Part shown: positions 8,468-18,114 of the stretch, one piece after another | How positions within the stretch are numbered: position 1 is the stretch's first letter | Layout of the letters: each line of letters opens with the position of its first letter | Source of the DNA: an uncultured Acidobacteriota bacterium | Lineage (GTDB): Bacteria; Acidobacteriota; Terriglobia; Terriglobales; Acidobacteriaceae | DNA: 33,161 bases | Assembly (NCBI GenBank): GCA_903873705.1 | Contig: CAIQPK010000014.1 | Coordinates: 1 to 33,161 of the forward strand | Direction: 5' to 3' | The notes under the pieces: model-generated | Seen by the model: only the letters and a program-made list of their open reading frames with translations | Database searches by the model: none | Told to the model about the DNA's origin: nothing | Made by a program: the position numbers and the translations under genes

Positions 8468-8502
8468 GTCATCTCGACCGGAGCGCAGCGAAGTGGAGAG
8501 AT
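8468..8502. repeat. Dispersed intergenic repeat, family B, copy 2
   Basis: Matches 3968-4001, with A in place of C in the GCG(A/C)AGTGG part. ATCTC at 8471-8475 can pair with GAGAT at 8498-8502. It lies between the convergent aldo/keto reductase and GMC oxidoreductase genes, where it could also act as a weak bidirectional stop, though no T-run is present. Confidence 0.8.
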
Positions 8503-8529
8503 CCCTGCATTACCTAAAGCCGCACAACG

Positions 8530-10050
8530 CTAACGCGCCAACCGCTCCGCCAACCGCATCGCCAGCCCCATCATCGTGAACGTAGGATTCGAACTCCCGC
8601 CCCCTGGGAAAACGGCACAGCTGGCCACGTACAAATTCTCCACACCGTGCACGCGCAACTCGCTGTCCACCACACTCCCGCGAGCGTCGTTCCCCATGCG
8701 CAGACCACCCATCGCATGAAACGTGTCCACAAGAACGGGCTCATCGCTCCACCGCACCGCCCCCATCCCCACCTTCTCCAACTCCGCGCGAACCACCACC
8801 GCATACCGCCGCGCTGCCTCGCGCTCCGCCTCCCCCACACGCCAGCTCACCACCGCACGCCGCATCCCCAGCGCGTCCCGCTCGTCACTCAACTCCACCG
8901 CTCGCTCGAAGCGAGCCGGCTGCTCCACATCCACATGCAGCCACACCCGCGCCCGCGCACTCACCCCGCGCCGCTGCTTGAACCGCGCATAAAACACCAG
9001 CCGAGCCACATCGCCCAGCCCGCGCAGCATCGGCCCCAGGTCCCGTCGCAGCGCCTCGCCAACCTTGCCATGCTGGACGGACGTCAGCAGGTTCCGCACC
9101 GCCGCCACGCCCGAATCCTCCGGCTCCTCAATCACCACGTGCGCCATCACCGCCAGCAGCTTTTCCCGTTCACGCAGCGCAGTCGACGCCTCCAGCTTGC
9201 ACGTATGCAGCGTCCCCTCCACAACAAACGGCCCCAGCGCCGCCAGCATCCGCTCCCGCTCTGCCCCTGCAAACTCCGCCGCCCGCCACGACACGTGGTC
9301 ATGAAAGTACCGTCCCACCTGCTCATGCTCATTCGGCACATCAGGCGAGCACAACAGCAGCCGCGCGCTCTCAATCGTCCCCATCGCCACCACGAACGAC
9401 TCGGCCTCGCAGCGAAACGCGCGCCCCGCATAATCCACAATCCGCGCCGCCGAAACCTTCCCCACGCCCTCCAGCTCCACAACGTTCGCATGGGTCACCA
9501 CCGTGATCTTCGGATGCTCCAGCGCCACCTTACCCAGTGTCCGCGCCAGGTTCCGCTTTGCAAACGGAATCCACTTCGAAAACCGAAGCCGCACATCGTC
9601 CGAAAACCCAACCCCCGACCTCCCCAGCGCTCCCAGCAACCCCGCATCGAACGGCAACTGATCGACGCCCAGCATCCGCTGCAGCTCCACATAGAACGGC
9701 TTCACCTTGTCCTCGGAAATCGGCCACCCCACCGACTCCACGCCAACCGGCGGGGCAAACACATCTTCGGTGTAAGGCAGCAGCTGCCCACCCCACCGCG
9801 TCGAGGTCCCGCCAAACGTCCGAAACCGCCCCTCGGTGGTACCGCTATGCCGTTCACCGCCCATTCCGGCGTCATACAGGTTCTGGCTCCGTTCCTCCAA
9901 CTCCAGCCCACCCGCCTCAAGCAGCACCACATACTGCCCGCGCTCAGCCAGCCGAGTAGCCACCAGCAACCCGGCAATCCCCGCCCCCACCACGCAAACC
10001 CGCGCCCCAAACCCGCGCCCACTCTCCGCCTGATCGAGATCGATATGCAT
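8530..10050 (-). CDS. GMC-family FAD-dependent oxidoreductase
   Basis: A 506-residue flavoprotein of the glucose-methanol-choline family. The Rossmann motif ARVCVVGAGIAGLLVATRLAERG (about 17-39) is followed by LLEAGG, and then GTSTRWGGQLLPY, the region that holds FAD. The C-terminal domain shows the catalytic pair: His in FHAMGGLRMGNDARGSVVD and Asn in GGGSSNPTFTMMGLAMRLAE. Substrate class (alcohol, sugar or sterol-like) cannot be told. It has no signal peptide, so it is cytoplasmic or peripheral. Start at 10050 (MHIDLDQ) preserves the normal distance to the FAD motif; an in-frame extension to 10101 was rejected. It is divergent from the VapBC pair. A second, unrelated GMC protein with an altered active site lies at 22.4-24.6 kb. 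Confidence 0.92.
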   Translation of the reverse strand: MHIDLDQAESGRGFGARVCVVGAGIAGLLVATRLAERGQYVVLLEAGGLELEERSQNLYDAGMGGERHSGTTEGRFRTFGGTSTRWGGQLLPYTEDVFAPPVGVESVGWPISEDKVKPFYVELQRMLGVDQLPFDAGLLGALGRSGVGFSDDVRLRFSKWIPFAKRNLARTLGKVALEHPKITVVTHANVVELEGVGKVSAARIVDYAGRAFRCEAESFVVAMGTIESARLLLCSPDVPNEHEQVGRYFHDHVSWRAAEFAGAERERMLAALGPFVVEGTLHTCKLEASTALREREKLLAVMAHVVIEEPEDSGVAAVRNLLTSVQHGKVGEALRRDLGPMLRGLGDVARLVFYARFKQRRGVSARARVWLHVDVEQPARFERAVELSDERDALGMRRAVVSWRVGEAEREAARRYAVVVRAELEKVGMGAVRWSDEPVLVDTFHAMGGLRMGNDARGSVVDSELRVHGVENLYVASCAVFPGGGSSNPTFTMMGLAMRLAERLAR

Positions 10051-10317
10051 CAGATCTAACCTAGCACTGCCGTCCCGTCGCTGATGTGACGACCGTCGCA
10101 TTCTCCGCTCTCTTGGGGTAGCATCAACCCATGCAGGTCACCATCGACATCCCGGAGCCGCTTTACAGCGAGGTGGAAAGCGTAGCCCAGGCTGCGCACA
10201 AGTCCGTTGCCGAACTGGCATTGGATCAGTTGAGCAGGGTCGCAAGTCTGCGCGGACGTTACCCACTCATTAAGTCGCAACATCCTGGCTCGATGAAGTT
10301 GGGCGGCATAGACTGCG

Positions 10318-13185
<2,868 letters not shown>

Positions 13186-13189
<4 letters not shown>

Positions 13190-13641
13190 CCCTGGCCACC
13201 TCCTCTCTCCAGCAGCGCACACTGGAACTCCTCCAGCGCCTCGCCCCGCCCTCCACGCTTCCAGCGCATCTCCAGACCGGCCTCGCCGGTGAGCAGGCCG
13301 CCCTCTTCCACCTTCGCTCGCTCGGCTTCACCATCGTCGCCCAGCGCTGGACCACCCCCACCGTCCGCGGCGACCTCGACCTCGTCGCCTGGGACGGCCC
13401 CACCCTCGTCATCTTCGAAATCAAGACCCGCACCGCCCGCGACTTCGCCGCTCCCGAGTCCGCCGTCGACGCGCCCAAGCAGCGCCAGCTCCGCCTCCTC
13501 TCCCGCGCCTACCTTCGCCAGCTTCCGCGCGAGCACCGCGACCGCGTCCCCATCCGCTTCGATCTCCTCAGCGTCTACCTCCTCCCCACCGGCCCCGAGT
13601 TCGACCATTTTCCCGACGCCGTCGCCCGCACATCCGATTAA
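13186..13641 (+). CDS. UPF0102 / YraN-family endonuclease-fold protein
   Basis: A 151-residue protein of the YraN family, which has a restriction-endonuclease-like fold but no proven activity. The family core is clear: TGLAGEQAALFHLRSLGFTIVAQRW, then GDLDLVAWDGPTLVIFEIKTRTARDF, with Asp-(x)n-Glu-x-Lys as the predicted catalytic set. AVDAPKQRQLRLLSRAYL and IRFDLLSVYL follow. The start ATG 13186 overlaps the stop of the preceding gene (ATGA). An in-frame extension to 13138 inside that gene was rejected because homology begins after residue 20 anyway. It is cytoplasmic. In many bacteria it sits near rnhB or lepB, but not here. Confidence 0.9.
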
Positions 13642-13680
13642 CCTGTTTCCGGTGTCTAATACCCCTGAGGTCTCGCCCAC

Positions 13681-14178
13681 ATGTCGTCGTTGATCAACGC
13701 CCCTGAATACGACCCCCGCCGCGACAACCTGGTCCGCTACACCATCTTCGGAGGCATCGGCCTCGTACTTTTCGCGGCGGTCCTCGGCGTCGCCGGCCTC
13801 TTCACCGGCCACGGCCTCTTCTTCGTCAACATCCCCGCCGAGCACAAGGTCTCCAACTTCCTCACCGCGCTCGAAGTGAAGGACTACGCCAAGGCCTACG
13901 GCATCTACTGGAACGACCCCGACTGGCAGCAGCATCCCAAGGCCCACAGCGACTACCCGCTAAGCCGCTTCACCGAGGACTGGACCGTCGACTCCCCCGT
14001 AAAGGGCCCCATCACTTCCCACCACGTCGACGTCTCCAAGAAAGACGGCAGCGGCATGTTCGGTGGCAGCATCATCGTCGGCGTCACGGTCAACGGAGGC
14101 CAGCGCATCTTCGTCAACGTCATCCGCACCGACGGCACGCTAAGCTGCTGCTCCGTCACCCACGAAATCGAGTACTAA
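13681..14178 (+). CDS. Single-pass membrane protein of unknown function
   Basis: A 165-residue protein I do not recognise. A polar N-terminus (MSSLINAPEYDPRRD) leads into one membrane helix (about 21-45, TIFGGIGLVLFAAVLGVAGLFTG). After that comes an extracytoplasmic part with KVSNFLTALEVKDYAKAYGIYW, the helical opening typical of NTF2-like/DUF4878-type domains, followed by beta strands (SIIVGVTVNGGQRIFVNVI). A CC pair lies near the end (TLSCCSVTHEIEY). It begins 39 bases after the YraN-family gene on the same strand and may belong to that transcript. GAGG lies about 10 bases upstream of the ATG. Confidence 0.75.
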   Translation: MSSLINAPEYDPRRDNLVRYTIFGGIGLVLFAAVLGVAGLFTGHGLFFVNIPAEHKVSNFLTALEVKDYAKAYGIYWNDPDWQQHPKAHSDYPLSRFTEDWTVDSPVKGPITSHHVDVSKKDGSGMFGGSIIVGVTVNGGQRIFVNVIRTDGTLSCCSVTHEIEY

Positions 14179-14292
14179 GAATTTGAACCCCTGATAGTGA
14201 CGCTCCAGGCAACCCCGCAGCGGTCAAAAAACTCATGGCGTGAACCACTCCACCTCCCCTGCCTGCCATCCAACCACGCAGGAGATTTTGCC

Positions 14293-14547
14293 ATGAACCT
14301 CAAGCACCTCACCGCTACTCTCGCTCTCTCCGCCGCACTCACCGGGCCCGTCTTCGCGCAATCCAACCAGCAGGCCGTAGAAGACGCCAAGGCCCAGGCC
14401 AAGCAGGACCACAAGGTCGACAAGTCCCAGGCCAAAGCCGACAAGGCCGAAGCCAAGGCCATGAACGATCACAAAGTAAAGAAGGCCGCTAAGAAACAAG
14501 ACAAGGCTGACCACGAAGCCGAAAAGGCGCTCGAGTCGCCCAAGTAG
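14293..14547 (+). CDS. Small Lys/Ala-rich secreted protein
   Basis: An 84-residue exported protein. The signal peptide is MNLKHLTATLALSAALTGPVFA with an AxA-type cleavage site (VFA-Q). The mature 62 residues are almost entirely Ala, Lys, Asp, Glu, Gln and His in short repeats such as DAKAQAKQDHKVDK, SQAKADKAEAKA and NDHKVKKAAKKQDK. It should form a charged single alpha-helix or be disordered. No domain is recognised. The start is secured by AGGAGA nine bases upstream. The surrounding genes give no clue; a stress-related or cell-envelope role would be a guess. Confidence 0.8.
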   Translation: MNLKHLTATLALSAALTGPVFAQSNQQAVEDAKAQAKQDHKVDKSQAKADKAEAKAMNDHKVKKAAKKQDKADHEAEKALESPK

Positions 14548-14565
14548 CTCCGCTGGCCGCGGAGC
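14547..14565 (+). terminator. GC-rich hairpin after the Lys/Ala-rich gene
   Basis: GCTCCGC (14547-14553), loop TGGCC, GCGGAGC (14559-14565) starts at the last base of the stop codon. No T-run follows, so intrinsic termination is uncertain. It also marks the left border of the catabolic locus. Confidence 0.4.
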
Positions 14566-14668
14566 GCCCCGAAGGCAGAGACATCAATCGTTCGCCTTCT
14601 GTAACCATGAAGCGCGGCTCTGCGCACCTCAAGAATCGATCCGGATCATTTCCGGTCAAACTCAGCTC

Positions 14669-15529
14669 TCAACCCAGCAAATCGCTTATAGCTTTGTCGT
14701 AGCTGTCGCTGCGTGTCAATCGCTTTACGAGCTCCTCCGATGGAAGCCCCTTCAGATCTTTGGGACGGGTTCCATTTTTGAGGGCGGTGAGCGTTTCATA
14801 CACCGCCTGCATGGCCGCCATGACAGGTGCGTGGCCCTGTAGGCAAATCTTCACTCCCAATGGAGCAAGATATTCGAGGTCGACCACCTCTGCCCCTGGA
14901 TTGCCCAGGATGATCGGCAGGTTTATCTGGGAGGCTATTTCTTCAAGCTGCGAGCGGGTCTTTATTCCGGAAAAGAAAAGCGCATCCACACCGGCCGCCT
15001 CATATGCCTTACCCCGCGCGATGGCATCGGCGTTGCCGGTAACGGCCGGCGCACTGGTCCTACCAACAATCACGAGCCGAGGATCCTGGCGGGCGGCAAC
15101 GGCGGACCGCATCTTGCCCACGCCTTCCTCAAGCGAGATCAGCGTCGTCTTCCCGTTCGCGCCAAACGACATCGGCAGCGCCGTGTCTTCGATAGTCAGA
15201 CCGGCAACGCCTGCTGTCTCCAGTTCCTCTACCGTGCGCGCCACGTTGAGGGCGTTGCCGTATCCGTGGTCCGCGTCAACCAGGATGGGCAGCGTGCAGG
15301 CGCGGCAGATTCGGTAGGTCTGTTCCACGAACTCCGTCAGCGTCAGCAGCACGATATCCGGGGCGCCGAGAACGGTCAGCGACGCTGTGGAACCGGCAAA
15401 CATGCCGAATTCATAGCCGACCTCTTCCGCAATCCGCGCCGAGATCGGATCAAAAACGGAGCCTGGGTAGTAGCACTTGTCCGTAGCAAGGATGCTGCGA
15501 AAACGTTCACGTTGCTGGCTGAAGTTCAT
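14669..15529 (-). CDS. Oxaloacetate-decarboxylase-like protein (PEP mutase / isocitrate lyase superfamily)
   Basis: A 286-residue cytoplasmic Mg2+-dependent barrel enzyme. It follows the pattern of the Pseudomonas PA4872 oxaloacetate decarboxylase closely: CYYPGSVFDPISARIAEEVG, GSTASLTVLGAPDIVLLTLTEFVEQ, the metal site PILVDADHGYGNALNV (Asp85/Asp87), GLTIEDT (Glu114) and VIVGRTSA (Arg157). His233 in CLQGHAPVMAAM aligns with the His that goes with decarboxylation in that enzyme. The expected product from oxaloacetate would be pyruvate and CO2; a related 2-keto or malate-type acid is equally possible. It is the last gene of a leftward set (hydrolase, MFS, this gene) and has an inverted repeat just upstream. 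Confidence 0.85.
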   Translation of the reverse strand: MNFSQQRERFRSILATDKCYYPGSVFDPISARIAEEVGYEFGMFAGSTASLTVLGAPDIVLLTLTEFVEQTYRICRACTLPILVDADHGYGNALNVARTVEELETAGVAGLTIEDTALPMSFGANGKTTLISLEEGVGKMRSAVAARQDPRLVIVGRTSAPAVTGNADAIARGKAYEAAGVDALFFSGIKTRSQLEEIASQINLPIILGNPGAEVVDLEYLAPLGVKICLQGHAPVMAAMQAVYETLTALKNGTRPKDLKGLPSEELVKRLTRSDSYDKAISDLLG

Positions 15530-15541
15530 ATGGACTCATTC

Positions 15542-15566
15542 TTATCAGAATTGTAGATTTTGATAA
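15542..15566. promoter_or_regulatory. Inverted repeat upstream of the decarboxylase-like gene
   Basis: TTATCAGAA (15542-15550) and TTTTGATAA (15558-15566) pair at eight of nine positions. The element ends 13 bases upstream of the start codon, in the 101-base gap after the MFS gene. It differs from the 19-bp palindromes of the locus and may be a separate operator or an mRNA structure. Confidence 0.4.
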
Positions 15567-15630
15567 TCGTAGCTTGCGGCTATGCCTGGCGTGCAGCGGT
15601 AGCAGAGCGCTGATCTTCATGGGGCCTGAA

Positions 15631-16944
15631 TCACGTTCCCTGTCCCGGTGAACCCGCGGGGGATTCCTGCGACATCCCTTGGGCGGTGTTGAGGCTGTTT
15701 TCAGAATCGTGAGCAACAGACGTGAGCTGAAGGCCGCGCGTTTCCGGCAGCAGCAGGGTAGCTGCGATGGCAATCACGTAGGCGCAAAGCGCGTACGCTG
15801 CGATAGCCTTGTTCAATGGCATCTTTCGCGCCAGTGCGCCGACTCCCGCCACGCAGAATGCGCCAATCCCCTTACCGAAGTTATAGGAAAAAGATTGACC
15901 GGCTGCGCGAATAGCCGTTGGAAAGAGCTCAGTAAAGTATGGCCCGAGAGAGGCGTATGAACCCTGGGTGAAGAATCCGAAGGGCAGGCTCAGCAAAAGC
16001 AATCCCGTTCGCCCTAAGGGCAGATACATGTAGACCAGCGTTGTTACCCAGGCCATGCCCGAAAAGAACAGGAAGTTGTAGCGGCGGCCGACGCGGTCGG
16101 TGAGGTAGGCGCTGCCGATGAAGCCCAGAAATGCGCCCGTCGTGATGAACATCATGAAAGTTCCAACACCCGTGATCGACAGATGACGGACCGTTTTGAG
16201 GAACGTCGGCAGCCACGGAATCATGGAACTTCCCGCGCCGATGATGCCGAGTGCCAGAAGTGAAGACAGGATCGTGGTGCGCAGAATCGCCGGATGGAAG
16301 ATGGCGAATACTCCCGGTTGGCCTTCACGCTGCTTTTTCTTCATCTCCAGAAATACAGGCGGCTCCTGCACGTTGCGCTGAATGAAGATGACCAGCACCG
16401 CGGGCAGCGCGCCTATCCAGAGAAGCACTCGCCACGCGTAGGCAGGGGGAAGGAAATGAAAGCCGGCGGTAGAGACCAGGGTTGCCAGCATCCACCCGAT
16501 GCCGTAGCCGCTCTGAACGCAGCCAACGGCTTTTCCGCGATGCGCGGGACGGATGATCTCTCCCATGAGCACAGCGCCTGCACCCCACTCGCCGCCGAAG
16601 CCAATGCCCTGCAACATGCGGACGCAGAGCATTTGGTTATAAGAGTGAACGAAGCCGGCAACCAGCGTGAAGAATGCAAACCAGATGATCGCGGCCTGCA
16701 TGATGCGGACACGGCCATAACGGTCTGCCAGAATGCCACTGACCCATCCGCCGAACGCGGTAGCGAGCAAAGCTGCCGTGCCAAGGAAGCCAGCCTGTGC
16801 ACTGTTTACGCTCCACAGCAGCATCAGCGTTGGAATAAGGAAACTGAAAATCTGGGCGTCCATGGCGTCCATGGTCCAGCCGGTGAAGCATGCCCAGAAC
16901 GTCCTTCGTTCCGTACCAGAGAGTTCCTTGTACCAGGCAAACAC
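15631..16944 (-). CDS. MFS transporter, organic/aromatic-acid symporter type
   Basis: A 437-residue twelve-helix major-facilitator protein of the inner membrane. Features of the AAHS/SHS carboxylate:H+ symporter group are RRTFWACFTGWTMDAMDAQIFSFLIPTL in helix 1 (with acidic D-x-x-D), the loop 2-3 signature GGWVSGILADRYGRVRIM, RMLQGIGFGGEWGAGAVLMGE in helices 4-5 and a second loop motif LTDRVGRRYNF. ELFPTAIRAAGQSFSYNFGKGIG is also typical. The start was set at GTG 16944 because GGAG lies seven bases upstream and the family begins near WYKEL; a TTG at 16977 lacks a ribosome site. It follows the NodB-fold hydrolase gene by under 90 bases in the same direction. It probably imports the organic acid used by the locus. 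Confidence 0.9.
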   Translation of the reverse strand: MFAWYKELSGTERRTFWACFTGWTMDAMDAQIFSFLIPTLMLLWSVNSAQAGFLGTAALLATAFGGWVSGILADRYGRVRIMQAAIIWFAFFTLVAGFVHSYNQMLCVRMLQGIGFGGEWGAGAVLMGEIIRPAHRGKAVGCVQSGYGIGWMLATLVSTAGFHFLPPAYAWRVLLWIGALPAVLVIFIQRNVQEPPVFLEMKKKQREGQPGVFAIFHPAILRTTILSSLLALGIIGAGSSMIPWLPTFLKTVRHLSITGVGTFMMFITTGAFLGFIGSAYLTDRVGRRYNFLFFSGMAWVTTLVYMYLPLGRTGLLLLSLPFGFFTQGSYASLGPYFTELFPTAIRAAGQSFSYNFGKGIGAFCVAGVGALARKMPLNKAIAAYALCAYVIAIAATLLLPETRGLQLTSVAHDSENSLNTAQGMSQESPAGSPGQGT

Positions 16945-17028
16945 GGTGCCACTCCAGAAGTACGGCTGTATCGTCAAGAAAAAGAAGCCTGCAAGTAGAG
17001 GGGGCTGAGACTCGCAGGCCCCAAAAAT

Positions 17029-17886
17029 TTAGAGGTTGAGAATCCGCCTGTTGTAGGCCAATTCGCCGTGCCCCTGTTGCCGGGCCCACGCACCGAGTTC
17101 CTCGTGACGTGCGAACCAGACGTCAGGGAAGGTTTTGAAGTACGTCAGGAGCTCGTCATACGCCGCCGTCATCATGGAGCGACCGCCGAAATGGGCGTGC
17201 ATGCTGATGACCACCAGGCCGCCCGGCTCGTTGTTGTACAGGAAGTCGAAGGTGCCCTTGTAAACGTCGAAAAAGTCTCGCGGGCTCGCGCGAAGGACGC
17301 GGTTGTCGGTGAAATCGCTGGCCATGACGGCCGCAATAGGGCCGTGTTCGGTCTGCTGCAGATAAGGCATATCGGTGTAGGTGACATCCGCGTGCCAGTC
17401 GAGTCCGGCTTCAGCGAGAAGTCCGGGGGTTTCAGGCGTGAAAGCCAGGACGGGGCTGAGCCATCCCGTGGGGCGTTTGCCGGCGACGCTCTCCAGCTGG
17501 TCAAGCGACTTCTTGATGACGGCCCGCTGCTCGTCGACGGTCATGTAAGTGAGCAGGCCGTCCTGGGTGTAAGCGTGGCCCGCGAGGTCATGGCCGGAGT
17601 GCACGATGTGCTGCATCGCTTCGGGAAACTCTTCAACACAACGGGAGTTCGCCATGACGGAGGCTTTCACCCCGTGGCGGTTCAGGGTATTGACGATGCG
17701 CCAAATGCCGGTGCGTCCGCCGAAGCTCGACCAGGCAATACCTGCATGATCGATGGTGCCGGGCTTGAGCGGCGTGGTCTGCACGGAGTACTTGGGTGCT
17801 ACCCCCGGCATGTAAGTTTCGAACATGATGGTTGTCGCTACGGCAATGCGGGCGCCGTTGGGCCAGAGAGTGGGGGATGAAGACAT
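17029..17886 (-). CDS. Polysaccharide-deacetylase-fold (NodB/PuuE-like) hydrolase
   Basis: A 285-residue protein of the NodB-homology superfamily, whose members hydrolyse C-N bonds of N-acyl sugars, imides or ureides. It lacks a signal peptide and resembles the cytoplasmic PuuE/HpPgdA-like branch. Opening IAVATTIMFETY has Glu23 where classical deacetylases have the first Asp. GRTGIWRIVNTLNRHGVKASVMAN is followed by the metal motif SGHDLAGHAYTQD (His99/His104), GWLSPVLAFTPET and WHADVTYTDMPY, and the late VVISMHAHFGGR His. The ATG 17886 has AAAGGA upstream. It is the first gene of the leftward operon and faces the ThDP-enzyme gene across two operator palindromes. In this context an N-acyl or cyclic-imide/amide acid substrate is plausible; no purine genes support allantoin. 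Confidence 0.85.
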   Translation of the reverse strand: MSSSPTLWPNGARIAVATTIMFETYMPGVAPKYSVQTTPLKPGTIDHAGIAWSSFGGRTGIWRIVNTLNRHGVKASVMANSRCVEEFPEAMQHIVHSGHDLAGHAYTQDGLLTYMTVDEQRAVIKKSLDQLESVAGKRPTGWLSPVLAFTPETPGLLAEAGLDWHADVTYTDMPYLQQTEHGPIAAVMASDFTDNRVLRASPRDFFDVYKGTFDFLYNNEPGGLVVISMHAHFGGRSMMTAAYDELLTYFKTFPDVWFARHEELGAWARQQGHGELAYNRRILNL

Positions 17887-17980
17887 GAAAATTTATCCTT
17901 TCGTGCATTCTGCACGTCCTAGAGACAACCGAGTCTAAGCAACGGCGGAGAGATTTGACAAGACATTCCAGATAGAAATT

Positions 17981-17999
17981 ATCATAGATCGTGCACGAT
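17981..17999 (-). promoter_or_regulatory. Putative GntR operator, copy 1
   Basis: Read on the minus strand: ATCGTGCACGATCTATGAT. The first 12 bases are a perfect palindrome. It matches the four-copy consensus ATCRTGYATSATRCAYGAT at 16 of 19 positions. It is 94 bases upstream of the NodB-fold hydrolase start, in the divergent gap with the ThDP gene. Confidence 0.7.
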
Positions 18000-18057
18000 G
18001 TGACGGTTGGATGCGTGCAGCGCGTACGGGGAGAGGTCCTTCTAAACATTTTCTTAT

Positions 18058-18076
18058 ATCGTGCATGATGTATGAT
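18058..18076 (+). promoter_or_regulatory. Putative GntR operator, copy 2
   Basis: ATCGTGCATGATGTATGAT matches the consensus at 18 of 19 positions. It lies 38 bases before the ThDP-enzyme start; TATGAT at its right end (18071-18076) could be the -10 element, so bound repressor would cover the promoter. Confidence 0.75.
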
Positions 18077-18114
18077 TCTTGCCGTGTGTGCTGTGATTTT
18101 AAGGAGCTTGATTC

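Noticed and set aside
8647-10059. A 470-codon open frame antisense to the first GMC oxidoreductase
   Set aside because: His/Pro/Arg-rich low-complexity protein with no family features; the opposite strand carries a complete enzyme.
17029-17886. Allantoinase (PuuE) as the function of the NodB-fold protein
   Set aside because: No purine or ureide genes are nearby, and the neighbours handle organic acids; only the fold family is supported.
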